Part shown: positions 1 through 9,172 of the stretch, in pieces
How the letters are laid out: every line of letters starts with the position of its first letter
Position numbering within the stretch: the stretch's first letter is position 1
Assembly (NCBI RefSeq): GCF_014270105.1
Contig: NZ_JACNMF010000002.1
Span: forward strand, 372,001 to 436,000
DNA from: Hyunsoonleella aquatilis
GTDB lineage: Bacteria; Bacteroidota; Bacteroidia; Flavobacteriales; Flavobacteriaceae
Length of the DNA: 64,000 nt
Reading direction: 5' to 3'
The notes under the pieces: model-generated
The model's input: the letters and a program-made list of their open reading frames with translations, nothing else
Database searches by the model: none
Told to the model about the DNA's origin: nothing
Position numbers and translations under genes: made by a program

Positions 1-1
1 A

Positions 2-433
2 TTATGCGTTTAAATCTTCAATTAACTTCAATTCTATCCCGGCACGCTCCAAAAACCGCAACCCAGAATCATCCTTATAAGCCCTGCCGTAAACCACCCT
101 AACGATACCCGCTTGGTGGATCAGCTTGCTACACTCCTTGCAGGGTGAAAGCGTAATGTAAAGCGTTGCCCCTTTGCTGGACTGCGTGGAGGCCGCCACC
201 TTCAAAATGGCATTTGCCTCGGCATGCAATACGTACCACTTGGTGTATCCTTCCTCATCCTCACAAAAATTCTCAAATCCAGTGGGCGTGCCGTTGTAGC
301 CATCCGAGATAATCATCCTATCCTTTACAATAATCGCTCCAACCTGTTTCCGCTTGCAATACGACAATTTACCCCATTCCTGGGCCATCCGCAAATACGC
401 CTTGTCGTACTTTAATTGTTTGTCCTCCTGCAT
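2..433 (-). CDS. Deoxycytidylate (dCMP) deaminase, ComEB-type
   Basis: This 143-residue protein belongs to the cytidine/deoxycytidylate deaminase superfamily. The zinc site is complete: HAE at residues 70-72 supplies the histidine ligand and the proton-shuttle glutamate, and PCKEC at 97-101 supplies the two cysteines. The early GYNGTP segment is typical of dCMP deaminases, which make dUMP for thymidylate synthesis in the cytosol. The length is normal for the family, and the stop codon lies at positions 2-4, so the gene is complete. It is followed on its coding-strand upstream side by a dispersed repeat and then by a HupE-like gene in the same orientation. A related ComE-type deaminase role cannot be excluded. 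Confidence 0.9.
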   Translation of the reverse strand: MQEDKQLKYDKAYLRMAQEWGKLSYCKRKQVGAIIVKDRMIISDGYNGTPTGFENFCEDEEGYTKWYVLHAEANAILKVAASTQSSKGATLYITLSPCKECSKLIHQAGIVRVVYGRAYKDDSGLRFLERAGIELKLIEDLNA

Positions 434-441
434 ATATATTA

Positions 442-574
442 TTTGGGCGTTACCCTCGGTTAAAATTTTGAAAGTTGAAATCCTATCCCGTGCTCGGGTC
501 GGGCTTTCGGGAGTCGCTCTCTCCCGATAGCTATCGGGAGAGGAGCTTCAACAAATCCCTCAATCCCTAACGCG
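442..574. repeat. Dispersed intergenic repeat, copy 1 (TTTGGGCGTT...CCCTAACGC family)
   Basis: The element starts with ATTTGGGCGTTACCC, contains CTCGGGTCGGGCTTTC, and ends with CAATCCCTAACGCG. The same three blocks in the same order recur at 15328-15517 and 63392-63482. The variable middle here holds the perfect palindrome CCCGATAGCTATCGGG at 523-538. It sits alone between two genes and has no coding potential. Confidence 0.8.
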
Positions 575-667
575 AATCCCTTTAACGAAAATACTAGCTT
601 CATATTTCAAATACAATCCTTTAGGCGTTAAAGTTTTTACAAAAGTTGACCGAAACCTAGGCTTCAA

Positions 668-1255
668 TTAGAAAAATTCACCGTTCAATAACATCGGGAT
701 GGTCAGTCCAATCACTATGGCCGAAATTACCATAATCCAATCCCGTTTCGAAAATCTAAAAATGGTTTGTACCAAATAACCCAAAAATAGGACGATAAAC
801 ACGATGATGATTTGGGCAACTTCAATCCCTAAAGCAAACTCCAAAAGCAATAACCATTTATGGTCCGCATCGCCAAAAACCATCCGGAACTCCCTCGCAA
901 ATCCCAATCCATGAATCAATCCAAAAAACAGCGTGGTTAAAAATACCACGCCAATGCGGTCCTTTCTTGCACCTTTCCCAGCCGTAAACACATTAAAAAT
1001 GGCCACCACCAAAATGGTAATAGGGATTAAAAACTCTATCAAAGCGGCACTGACAGACACGATGCTATAGGCCGCTAAAATCAACGATAAGGTATGCCCT
1101 AGCGTAAACACCGAAACCAATAAAAGCACACGTTTCCAATCCTTAAACATGTAAGGAATTGTGAGCACCATCAAAAATAAAACGTGATCGTAGGCGTTAA
1201 TGTCCAGAACGTGGTTGATACCGTACTCGACATTTGAAAGAAAATCATCAAACAT
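668..1255 (-). CDS. HupE/UreJ family membrane protein
   Basis: This 195-residue protein has about six hydrophobic segments and the family's histidine-rich features: a DHVLF motif near residue 23, GHTLSL in the second segment, and FFGLIHGLGFA near residue 115. These match the HupE/UreJ group, whose characterised members are linked to nickel or cobalt handling in hydrogenase and urease clusters. No hydrogenase or urease gene is nearby, so the substrate here is unknown. It lies 234 bp upstream of the dCMP deaminase in the same orientation, separated from it by a dispersed repeat. The start is the ATG at 1255. Confidence 0.8.
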   Translation of the reverse strand: MFDDFLSNVEYGINHVLDINAYDHVLFLMVLTIPYMFKDWKRVLLLVSVFTLGHTLSLILAAYSIVSVSAALIEFLIPITILVVAIFNVFTAGKGARKDRIGVVFLTTLFFGLIHGLGFAREFRMVFGDADHKWLLLLEFALGIEVAQIIIVFIVLFLGYLVQTIFRFSKRDWIMVISAIVIGLTIPMLLNGEFF

Positions 1256-1389
1256 CTCAATTAGATTTTAGGGTTAGCCAAATATACGATTATTGCGCCG
1301 ATTTAGCTTACAACGCCATAAAAAGCGGAGTATTACATGTTAGTCGTCGATACTTGTATATATTTGCAACAACGCTGAAAATAGAGCAA

Positions 1390-1908
1390 ATGGGTTTAAA
1401 AACGCTTAGTATTTTAGTTATGATTTCATTCTTGCTTTCCTGCAACAGTGGCACACAGAGCAATACCGAAACTGTTGCCCAAGGGGACAATAGCGAACTG
1501 ACCAAAGACGACATAGCCAACCTAAAATATCTTGAGTTTACCTTAGACCGCCAGGCCGAAACCATTGCCGAACCTTGGGACGCCTATTCTAGACTGAGGG
1601 AAGCTGTTGAAGGGGTAAAAAACGCAGATTTTTCATTTTTTAATGCCGAGGAAAAAGCCTCAACAGAGCTTATCAAAGACTTAAAAGCTACGGTTCCCGA
1701 CACTTTAAATACCCCATCGGTTTTATCCAGAATTCTGGTTATGGAAACCATGCTCCAGAAAATGCAGGAAACCTCAGGGCTTTCTACCACTACAAAAGCA
1801 GAGCTTTCACAAGCCGTTAAGGATGTGCTAGTCGCCTATTCCAACCTTAACTTCCAGCTGAACAAAAAATTGGAAAAAGACAAGCAAAACATTCAACGTC
1901 CGATTTAA
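1390..1908 (+). CDS. Putative lipoprotein, unknown function
   Basis: A 172-residue protein whose N-terminus is a lipoprotein signal ending in FLLSC, so it is probably anchored in the outer or inner membrane through that cysteine. I place the start at the ATG at 1390 because the signal peptide begins there; the longer frame back to 1234 overlaps the divergent HupE gene and adds a non-signal extension. The mature part is helical and rich in Glu, Lys and Leu, with no domain I recognise. It stands alone between a divergent and a convergent gene. Confidence 0.65.
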   Translation: MGLKTLSILVMISFLLSCNSGTQSNTETVAQGDNSELTKDDIANLKYLEFTLDRQAETIAEPWDAYSRLREAVEGVKNADFSFFNAEEKASTELIKDLKATVPDTLNTPSVLSRILVMETMLQKMQETSGLSTTTKAELSQAVKDVLVAYSNLNFQLNKKLEKDKQNIQRPI

Positions 1909-1975
1909 AAAAGGACAAACAATCCCACAATTTCACTAGAGACATGTTCCCCTCCTGGGATAGGAGAGGTTGCGC

Positions 1976-2003
1976 AAAAAAAAAGCGTTCCGAAGAACGC
2001 TTT
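1976..2003 (-). terminator. Intrinsic terminator of the TPR gene
   Basis: On the minus strand this reads AAAGCGTTC, a UUCG-type tetraloop, GAACGCTTT and then a run of T. It lies about 20 bp past the stop codon of the gene ending at 2024. The stem is perfect, and the T run is on the minus-strand side only. Confidence 0.85.
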
Positions 2004-2023
2004 ACAAATTTTATTTCTATTTA

Positions 2024-2737
2024 CTATTGCTTAGGCTCTGCCGCTTGCACCTGCATCGCTTGCTTTTGTCTTAGCAGTTGGTTTTTGGTTAACTGCACCA
2101 TGTTGAAATTTGGAGCATTTTTTAAGGTCGCGTCCAAAATATCCATCGCTGCATCCAAATTATTTTTTCGGTCTTTTTGATAGACTTGCAGTGCATTCAA
2201 ATACATAAAAGCACTTTTTAAATCTACTTGGTAAGGCTGCTGTTGTTCGTAAAAAGTCCATTTCATATCGGGCTTGGCATTGGCCAATCCATAATTTATA
2301 TGTGTTAAGGCAGCATCAACGTTTTGCAATTGTAAATTAAGCTCTGCTAGTTCGTAAGCCAGTGGTGCACTTGGTTGCCTCTTAAATATTTCATCAAAGT
2401 GCTCCAATGCACGCTGAGGCTGTTTCACTGCTTTAAGCGACATCGCTTTTACTTCAACCGCAATATCGGAATCATCTATTTTTTTGTCAATCCCGATGGT
2501 ATTTAGGGCTTGCATATACTGCCCTTCAGTCATATAAATATATGCCAAGGTATCCTTTCTGGCTTCTGAAGGCGCCAAAACATTTAAATGAGTCATCGCA
2601 TTGATTACCCCTTGAATATCGCCCTGCAAACGCATTTGTTTGGCGTAGGCCTCAAAGTGCGCTATTAATGCCTCATTGCTCTGTGCGCTCATCTGTAGTG
2701 CCCCCATTAACACCACCAACATCACTAATCGTTTCAT
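2024..2737 (-). CDS. Exported TPR-like repeat protein
   Basis: This 237-residue protein starts with a signal peptide that ends at about SAQS (residue 20). The rest is built of paired amphipathic helices of roughly 34 residues, with patterns such as ALNTIG, ALEHFDEIFKRQP and AALTHINYGLANAKP, which are characteristic of tetratricopeptide-type solenoids. Such proteins usually act as protein-binding scaffolds in the periplasm or at the outer membrane. No partner can be named from the context, as both neighbours are lipoproteins of unknown role. A strong terminator follows. Confidence 0.7.
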   Translation of the reverse strand: MKRLVMLVVLMGALQMSAQSNEALIAHFEAYAKQMRLQGDIQGVINAMTHLNVLAPSEARKDTLAYIYMTEGQYMQALNTIGIDKKIDDSDIAVEVKAMSLKAVKQPQRALEHFDEIFKRQPSAPLAYELAELNLQLQNVDAALTHINYGLANAKPDMKWTFYEQQQPYQVDLKSAFMYLNALQVYQKDRKNNLDAAMDILDATLKNAPNFNMVQLTKNQLLRQKQAMQVQAAEPKQ

Positions 2738-2960
2738 CTGTTTGTCTGGTTTAAAATATAACGCCCAAAACTATAAAAAAATACCAGTTTTTCTCTTAAA
2801 AGTTTATTAATTGTTGGTGGGGCTACTTTTTTACAGGAATAAAAACCGAAGGCTTTCAAATTTATTTCGTTTAAAAAACCAGAACATAAATACAACTGAA
2901 ACGAAAGCATTTATTACCATTTTCATTCTGTCAATACTTTCTTTGAAATATGGAAATAAT

Positions 2961-4460
2961 TTATTCATTAAACAAAATTTGAATTTCATTTTGAGACAAT
3001 GCCTTGCCGTATATCCTAAAGTCATCAATATCGCCTTCAAAATAATTTCCTGAACAATAAACGGTTCTTCCAATATATAAGTCAAGGGTTGTCGAAAAAT
3101 CAATCCCAGCTGAAATAGTTTCTTCAGCCTCTAATTGACCATCCAAATAGAAAGACAAACGACCGCCATCTCGCAGCAATACAGCATTATGCCATTTTCC
3201 ATCATTTACTGCTTCTTTTGAATTAAGTAGGTAGTCATTTGATGATCTGACTCGGTATTGTAGTAAGTTTCCAGATGCTTGGCTGGTTTGACTCAATCCA
3301 ATAGTTGGTCCAGATGCTTGAGAACAACTGCTAGTATTTCTTTTGTTCCAAATAACCCCCTCATCTGCAGTCGAGCTTTTAAACCATACAGATATTGTAA
3401 AATCAGAACCACCAAGGGAATTATGATTTGAAGATGGAACTTGTATAAAATCATTAACTCCATCAAAAGTATAAGCACTATTTGGGTTTCCATGCCTATC
3501 AGTCGTCAGCGTAGCACCATTCACAATTCCATTATTGCTATTTCCTGATTCGTCGTTGGCGTTGCCGTTAAAGGGGTAGTGGGCTATTAAACCAAGTGTA
3601 TTATCATTTTCTAAGATATCTTCTAGACTATTGATTTCATTCTCGTTTTCTTCAAGTTTCAAATACTCATCCAATATATAGTTATCGATTACATTTAATA
3701 CAGAACCAATGCACTCGTCGGCTCCATCACCAGTCGACACAAAACTCAAACATCCAAAAGCTACTCTGAACGAGTCAAAAATTTTAAATATATTTTCAAC
3801 ATCATCATAAACATCTTGAGGAACGTAAATTTTAAATCCATTATCTGCTAAAATTTCACCCCAACGTTCTCCTATATTAAAAAAACAATCAAACGAAGCA
3901 GGGATAGCTGCAGGATTTACAGATGATAAATGAACAGCCAGCATAACACAGGGAACAGCATCAATTCTGTTGCTTACATTATTGACAAGATTATAAATCC
4001 AGCTATTAATATCTTTACTATTAGATTTTTTTGAAAAAGATTGAGTATCCCAATTAAACTCAGTTTCAACATTCCTAAGAATTTCTACTTCCCCATTGGG
4101 TGACATAATGCCCAAATCTAAAGTGTTTCCAGAAAAATTTCTTAAAACAATGGTTGTATCCTCAAACAAAATCTTATCAAAATTTCCCTCTTCGTCATAT
4201 AGAATTGTCAAATCTTTGTTAACCCCAGAATGATGAAATAAAACTGTTTTCGGAATTTCTATATTATTTTCATTTTTTTCTATGTATATATAGTCACTCG
4301 AACTTTTTGGCAACACTAGTAAATCAAAATTTGATTCATCACTTATATCTACTATTGCTAAATCCTTAAAATCATTTTCAGTCGTATTTTCACTACCTTT
4401 CTCACTACAGCCAAAAAATAATAAACTAAATATCCCGATAATTAAACTAAATCTATACAT
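2961..4460 (-). CDS. Lipoprotein with C-terminal LamG (concanavalin A-like) domain
   Basis: About 499 residues. The start is the ATG at 4460, because the lipoprotein signal ending in LLFFGC begins there; upstream codons only extend the frame. The N-terminal two thirds is acidic and unrecognised. The C-terminal part, beginning near LIAHYPFNGNANDESG, is a classic LamG/Laminin_G_3 module: it has the FDGVNDFIQVP strand, ISVWFKSS, the WHNAVLLRDGG block and the DLYIGR...IDDFRIYGKAL end. In Bacteroidota such modules are common in surface proteins that bind glycans or act as adhesins. It lies downstream of a LuxR-type regulator in the same direction, with a 20-bp palindrome in between. Confidence 0.75.
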   Translation of the reverse strand: MYRFSLIIGIFSLLFFGCSEKGSENTTENDFKDLAIVDISDESNFDLLVLPKSSSDYIYIEKNENNIEIPKTVLFHHSGVNKDLTILYDEEGNFDKILFEDTTIVLRNFSGNTLDLGIMSPNGEVEILRNVETEFNWDTQSFSKKSNSKDINSWIYNLVNNVSNRIDAVPCVMLAVHLSSVNPAAIPASFDCFFNIGERWGEILADNGFKIYVPQDVYDDVENIFKIFDSFRVAFGCLSFVSTGDGADECIGSVLNVIDNYILDEYLKLEENENEINSLEDILENDNTLGLIAHYPFNGNANDESGNSNNGIVNGATLTTDRHGNPNSAYTFDGVNDFIQVPSSNHNSLGGSDFTISVWFKSSTADEGVIWNKRNTSSCSQASGPTIGLSQTSQASGNLLQYRVRSSNDYLLNSKEAVNDGKWHNAVLLRDGGRLSFYLDGQLEAEETISAGIDFSTTLDLYIGRTVYCSGNYFEGDIDDFRIYGKALSQNEIQILFNE

Positions 4461-4515
4461 ATTAAATTTGATTGGTTTTACAATTACTAATTTCTTAAAC
4501 ACTAAGCAAGCAAAC

Positions 4516-4535
4516 AATACTAACATGTTAGTATT
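4516..4535. promoter_or_regulatory. Perfect 20-bp palindrome between a LuxR gene and the LamG lipoprotein gene
   Basis: AATACTAACATGTTAGTATT is exactly self-complementary. It is 56 bp upstream of the LamG lipoprotein start and 5 bp past the end of the LuxR-type gene. It could be an operator for the lipoprotein gene or a weak terminator of the regulator gene. No long T run follows on either strand, which favours a protein-binding site. Confidence 0.45.
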
Positions 4536-4539
4536 TTAA

Positions 4540-5238
4540 TTAAAGCAAATCAAAATGAAAGGCATATTTGTACAGTTCGGTAAAAGTCTTCGTTTCCAGT
4601 TTTTCAAAAATCCGTTGTCTATGCGTCTTTACCGTATTTACAGAAATATAAAACTCATCTGAGATTTGGGGAGCCGTTTTCCCTATGGCCAATTCTTTTA
4701 GTACTTCTTTTTCACGTTTTGTTAGTGATTGAAATCTTTTGAAATTCTTTTTGAAAAAAGTATGCTCTTCCAACACTTTTTCGATTAAAGCGCCATGAGT
4801 TTTTAAGTCTTTAATGGAATGAGAAATAGAAATTAACCCGTTTTCTGATAACTTGCAGTTGGTAAAATACCATTCATAGTGTTTACCATATACTGCTTTA
4901 AGGCGTTGAAAAAAACTAAATGATTTAGTAGTATCTCCTTGTTGAACATACTTCAACAATAATGGTGGAATACTTAAAAATTCATCTGGATGTATAATTT
5001 TTTGCATTATAGGAATCCCCTCTTTAATTACTACTTCAACGGGATGCTTATACATTTCCTCACCAGACTTATCCATAAAACTTAAGGAAAAATCCTTTAA
5101 ATAGTTGACATGCAAAGTCCCAGGCATTAGACTTCCAATCTCCTCAAGCGTTAACTTTTTTTTAAATAAAGAATCTATTTTGCAGATTGACCTATGTAAG
5201 GATTCCTGATCCTCCTTGTGACTTGATTTACGACTCAT
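4540..5238 (-). CDS. LuxR-family regulator with N-terminal PAS-like region
   Basis: About 232 residues from the ATG at 5238 (a GTG 18 bp upstream is possible). The C-terminal 60 residues are a GerE/LuxR helix-turn-helix, beginning LTKREKEVLKELAIGKT and containing the recognition helix ISVNTVKTHRQRIFEKL. The first 150 residues resemble a PAS fold, with an IHPDEF block and a KHYEWYFTNCKL strand, and lack a phospho-acceptor aspartate. It is therefore a one-component sensor-regulator, not a response regulator. A second protein of the same design is encoded at 28118-28864. About 300 bp upstream, up to the M28 peptidase gene, holds no gene and no structure I recognise. Confidence 0.8.
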   Translation of the reverse strand: MSRKSSHKEDQESLHRSICKIDSLFKKKLTLEEIGSLMPGTLHVNYLKDFSLSFMDKSGEEMYKHPVEVVIKEGIPIMQKIIHPDEFLSIPPLLLKYVQQGDTTKSFSFFQRLKAVYGKHYEWYFTNCKLSENGLISISHSIKDLKTHGALIEKVLEEHTFFKKNFKRFQSLTKREKEVLKELAIGKTAPQISDEFYISVNTVKTHRQRIFEKLETKTFTELYKYAFHFDLL

Positions 5239-5537
5239 TATGCAGTTAATTACCACAAAAATCCAAAATTCAACTAATTGTAAAAATAATTGGGTTATAA
5301 AGGGCTAAAAATCTGTTTATGTGAAAAATATGCTAACATTAACGTTCAAGACAGCCATCAAAGGGCTATGGAACAAAATTTATTATTTGCACTTTCTAAC
5401 TCGATGTTCATTAGCTTTCTTTATTCAAATTTAAAAAATGAATTTCATCAACATCAAAAAACATAAGTGGAAATAATTTTACATTAACCTGCTGTATCAT
5501 TTTTGAATCATATCCTGATTATTAAAAACCACAATCA

Positions 5538-7829
5538 TCAAGGAACAACAATCCGTTGCTTCAAAATCACCGCATCATTCAACACAAAAGGTTTAGGTAT
5601 CGTATGCGAATAGCGTGCCGGGATATCAAATAAATCGTTATCCATCAAATCGTAAGAGGCCTCATAAATTGTGAATTCGGGGTTTTGGTTCTTTGCTATT
5701 TTGAATTCCATTTCCAGTGGTTTGTCGTCTGACACGTAATAGGTAAACATACGCTGGGAAGATCGATTGTTGTATTTGAATTTATGATCCTCTTCGATTT
5801 GCAATCCGTTTATTTTAAAGGATTGAAATTTATAAGATTTATTCGCAAACACCTCTATACGGTGCACTCTCCGTTGTGAGGTAATACAAACTTCCACCGT
5901 TTTGAAGTCACTGGGAAGCGTATCATTGGAAACTACCTCAACGATGGGTTTTGGCACATTTATAACCTCGGCTGGTTTTGTATGCACCAATGAGGTGCTG
6001 TATTTGCTGATAAACACATTATCTCCTCCAGCTTCTGAAGTTTTACCATCAAAAAAATTGGCCGTCCAATCGTCTAATAGCATGTCGTAAGTACCCCAAC
6101 TGGCGGTTTCATTATCCACATCCAACATATAAATCAGGCTATTGGGTTTTGGGCGTTCGCGGGTAAAATCCGATTTAAAATGTGTACTCACCAAAAAGCA
6201 AAAGGCCAAAACAAAAAACAAATAGCTCCATCGTTTTTTATGTCGGAATACCGCAAAAACGCCAATCAGCAATCCAAAAACCAAGGCTATAAGGGCTGTG
6301 GAGGTCACAAGCATTTTTAACCCCAATCCTACGGGAAACATCTGAATCAATGGGGCATATATCATTATAGCTGGAAACGCCAAAAACGTCATGGTAAGTA
6401 AACTCGGTTTTTTTCGCTTTAACAACACGAACAAACTTACCAGCCCAAAATACAATGGCACAATAAAAAAACTAGCTCCATCCAGTTTAAAGGCTACCCC
6501 GGCACAAATCAATAACCAGAAGAACAATGGCCCTACCAATAAACTGGCTCCGTTTTCAGGCTTATAAACTTTGCTGTACGCCAAAAGGCAAATGGCTAAG
6601 GATATGCAGACAAATGCAGAAATATAGGCATACCCGTTATACGTAAATCCTTGGAGCATTTCGCCGTATTCCGGGTAGAGAACCATCAGCAATTTCCATC
6701 CGTAAACACCAACAACGGCACAGCCAATCAGTGACACCAAAAATGCCAAAAACCCTTTACCGACAGCCTTTATTTCGATTCTTCGTCGCTTGAAACCATA
6801 AAACAACAATAAGGCAAAGGCAAAAAACCCAATAATCAACATGGGTAAAATCCAAGAAAACGGATAGGTTACCATTCCAAAAATTGGCATATTAAAGTAC
6901 ACCAAATCATCAATACTTTTAAGCTTGCCCAAATCGGCTTCGCCAAAGTAATCCAGCAACGGCATTAAATAACTGCCTTGGTGTTCCAGCGATTTCCTGT
7001 CCAACCGCTCATAAGTATCCAACGATGTGTGATAATCAAAATGGTCATCGATAAAGGCAAAATTTAGACCTTCAATATCACCGTCGCCCCTCAAATACGT
7101 TAAATCCGTATCATTGGGCAACATTTTATAAATGCTATAAAATAAGGAGCTTCCAAAAGGAAATTCTACATCGGCTTCGGCAAACGCCTTTATTACATTG
7201 GCATTGCCCTTATTCGTTTCAATCAGCATAATACTTGCCCCCCCGCTGCCGCGAGCTTCAAAATTCAGTGCCAAGCCCACATTTTTAGCCCAAGGATGTT
7301 GATTTACGAACAAATCCGCCCCGTTGAGACCCAACTCCTCTGCATCTGTTATCAGTACCAAAATGTCATTCTTCGGTGTTCTATTTTTGGCCAAAAACGC
7401 ACGCAATCCTTCTAAAATTGTTACAACGCCCGAGCCTGCGTCACTAGCTCCAAAAGAGGAATGGGGTTCACTGTCGTAATGCGTCATCAACAATAAGGCT
7501 TTACCATTACCACTTCCTTTTAGTTTTCCCAAAATATTTATGGGCTTTGAAAATTCCCCATCCTTATCAATCGCATAGCCTTCTTGTGTTTCAATTTCAA
7601 GGCCCAATTTCCCCAATTCGTCTAATATATAATGACGTACACTTGCATGCCCATCACTTCCTAAAAAATGTTTTTCCTTCGAAATTTCCTTGAGATGCAC
7701 CAAAGCCCTTTGGGTAGAAAATTGGTCATCCGGGGCATCAATAGTAGAAATATCATTGGGCAAAATGGCCGAAAAACCCCAATAAATGGCAACGATAATC
7801 AGCAATATGGCAATACCTTTTTTAATCAT
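5538..7829 (-). CDS. Membrane-anchored M28-family zinc peptidase
   Basis: This 763-residue protein has one N-terminal membrane anchor, an M28 aminopeptidase domain (about residues 50-300) and then at least eight hydrophobic segments before a soluble C-terminal domain. The co-catalytic zinc ligands are visible in order: THYDS, the ASDAGSG aspartate, the DAEELG glutamates, NFEARG and a final DYHTSLDT histidine. The architecture, M28 plus a polytopic region, resembles the eukaryotic ERMP1/Fxna group and its bacterial counterparts. It probably trims peptides on the periplasmic side. It is transcribed alone, divergently from the CBS protein gene. Confidence 0.85.
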   Translation of the reverse strand: MIKKGIAILLIIVAIYWGFSAILPNDISTIDAPDDQFSTQRALVHLKEISKEKHFLGSDGHASVRHYILDELGKLGLEIETQEGYAIDKDGEFSKPINILGKLKGSGNGKALLLMTHYDSEPHSSFGASDAGSGVVTILEGLRAFLAKNRTPKNDILVLITDAEELGLNGADLFVNQHPWAKNVGLALNFEARGSGGASIMLIETNKGNANVIKAFAEADVEFPFGSSLFYSIYKMLPNDTDLTYLRGDGDIEGLNFAFIDDHFDYHTSLDTYERLDRKSLEHQGSYLMPLLDYFGEADLGKLKSIDDLVYFNMPIFGMVTYPFSWILPMLIIGFFAFALLLFYGFKRRRIEIKAVGKGFLAFLVSLIGCAVVGVYGWKLLMVLYPEYGEMLQGFTYNGYAYISAFVCISLAICLLAYSKVYKPENGASLLVGPLFFWLLICAGVAFKLDGASFFIVPLYFGLVSLFVLLKRKKPSLLTMTFLAFPAIMIYAPLIQMFPVGLGLKMLVTSTALIALVFGLLIGVFAVFRHKKRWSYLFFVLAFCFLVSTHFKSDFTRERPKPNSLIYMLDVDNETASWGTYDMLLDDWTANFFDGKTSEAGGDNVFISKYSTSLVHTKPAEVINVPKPIVEVVSNDTLPSDFKTVEVCITSQRRVHRIEVFANKSYKFQSFKINGLQIEEDHKFKYNNRSSQRMFTYYVSDDKPLEMEFKIAKNQNPEFTIYEASYDLMDNDLFDIPARYSHTIPKPFVLNDAVILKQRIVVP

Positions 7830-7953
7830 AATTTAGAAATAGCAGTTTGTAAATATAAAAGTACGCAATTTAAGGTTGTGGTGCTTCTGCCAAAACATAC
7901 TTTAGGAATACTGATTTTTTTTGCCTACATTTAGTTTATTAAACATCAAGATT

Positions 7954-8421
7954 ATGGCAATTAAAAGTTTTCAAGGGGCGAGAAGACAACAGAACAATGC
8001 TGGCAATGATATCCCCTTAAAAGTAAGTGACTACATGACTAGGGATTTGATAACATTTACCCCTGACCAAACTATAGAGGAGGTAATGCAGACCCTCATT
8101 ACCAACCGTATTTCGGGAGGACCGGTAGTAAACGATAAGTACGAGCTCATCGGTATCATTTCCGAAGGCGACTGTATTAAGGAGATTAGCGAAAGTAGGT
8201 ATTACAACATGCCGATGCACGACAAGACTATTGAACGGTTTGTCACGCCCAATGTGGACACCATTGACGGGAATATGAATATTTTTGATGCGGCCAATGA
8301 GTTTTTAAAGGCAAAACACCGCCGTTTCCCCATTGTGGAAAATGGTAAATTAGTGGGGCAAATTAGCCAAAAGGACGTACTAAAGGCGGCAATGAAATTG
8401 AAGGGCCAAACTTGGAAGTAA
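7954..8421 (+). CDS. CBS-domain pair protein
   Basis: A 155-residue protein that is essentially two CBS domains after a short Gln/Arg-rich leader. The first begins VSDYMTRDLITFTPDQTIEEVMQ and contains ISGGPVVN and GIISEGD. The second begins FVTPNVDTIDG and ends RRFPIVENGKLVGQISQKDVL. Such stand-alone pairs bind adenosyl ligands and act as energy sensors or as regulatory partners of other enzymes. The ATG at 7954 is used, because the upstream TTG only adds a short hydrophobic piece. It converges on the GIDE-domain gene, with two bases between stop codons. Confidence 0.8.
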   Translation: MAIKSFQGARRQQNNAGNDIPLKVSDYMTRDLITFTPDQTIEEVMQTLITNRISGGPVVNDKYELIGIISEGDCIKEISESRYYNMPMHDKTIERFVTPNVDTIDGNMNIFDAANEFLKAKHRRFPIVENGKLVGQISQKDVLKAAMKLKGQTWK

Positions 8422-8423
8422 GC

Positions 8424-9116
8424 TTATAAACGACTTCCTCGTTGTACTTTTGCTGACGGCAAATCCGTAATAATCAATTTTTGTTTACCGGTGCTTTCCA
8501 AGGTTGCAATTTTGGAATAATTGTAGCCTGAAATAGTAGCGTCCACTGCTTTCCATTTGGCAATACCGCCTACGGTAACGGTTTCGCCTACTTCAAGTAT
8601 ACGTTCGGCGTAGCGCAGGGTTTTATTGAACCCGAAAAAGTTTTCGCTGGCGATGTCAAATTGTTGCAACAATGCATCGAATTCTGGCGTGGGGTCATTT
8701 AAAAAACCTGACGATACTTTTTTGTCGGCAACAAAATAGCTCATAAAATTCTTTGGGAATTTGACAGGTTTCACCATGACTACTTCTCCATTTTGCTCCA
8801 CAAAAAAATCCTGAATGTCCTGTTTCTCGACCAAGGTTTTCCAATAGGAATTTTTCCCTGAACTCTTTTTCTGCTGAATTTTAAATTCAAAAGCTACACA
8901 TTTTCGTTTGCTAAAAGGCGCCACAAATGGTTCGTGCACATGCAATACCTTGCCAGTTAGTTTTGTGGGTTCGTTGGTTCTAAACTGCAAAATTGGTTTG
9001 GCCTTTAATTTGGACAATTGTCTTAAAACCTTTTGCTTTTTATTGAAATAATAGGAAAGAATACCAATGGTTGCAATAATGGCAACAAGTAATAAGGGGA
9101 TAAGGAATGCTTGCAT
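8424..9116 (-). CDS. Membrane protein with GIDE (E3 ubiquitin ligase-like) domain
   Basis: About 230 residues: one N-terminal membrane helix (residues 5-23) and then a soluble domain. The run KLTGKVLHVHEPFVAPFSKRKCVAFEFKIQ (quoted in parts: KLTGKVLHVHEP and KRKCVAFEFKIQ) and the closing ILEVGETVTVGGIAKW are typical of the GIDE/BAM domain first described in the mitochondrial ligase MUL1. No RING finger is present, so ligase activity is not expected. Bacterial members are widespread and uncharacterised. It is the last of three genes on the minus strand, after a zinc-ribbon protein and a DinB protein. Confidence 0.65.
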   Translation of the reverse strand: MQAFLIPLLLVAIIATIGILSYYFNKKQKVLRQLSKLKAKPILQFRTNEPTKLTGKVLHVHEPFVAPFSKRKCVAFEFKIQQKKSSGKNSYWKTLVEKQDIQDFFVEQNGEVVMVKPVKFPKNFMSYFVADKKVSSGFLNDPTPEFDALLQQFDIASENFFGFNKTLRYAERILEVGETVTVGGIAKWKAVDATISGYNYSKIATLESTGKQKLIITDLPSAKVQRGSRL

Positions 9117-9172
9117 TAATATATGGATGGTTGCTAAATAAGTAGCTTTTTAGACGGAATAGTTACAACATC

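Noticed and set aside
1234-1389. N-terminal extension of the lipoprotein gene
   Set aside because: It would overlap the divergent HupE gene and place 52 residues before an obvious lipoprotein signal.
2811-3103. Short overlapping frames between the TPR gene and the LamG gene
   Set aside because: No signal, domain or codon pattern; they overlap the end of the LamG gene and each other.
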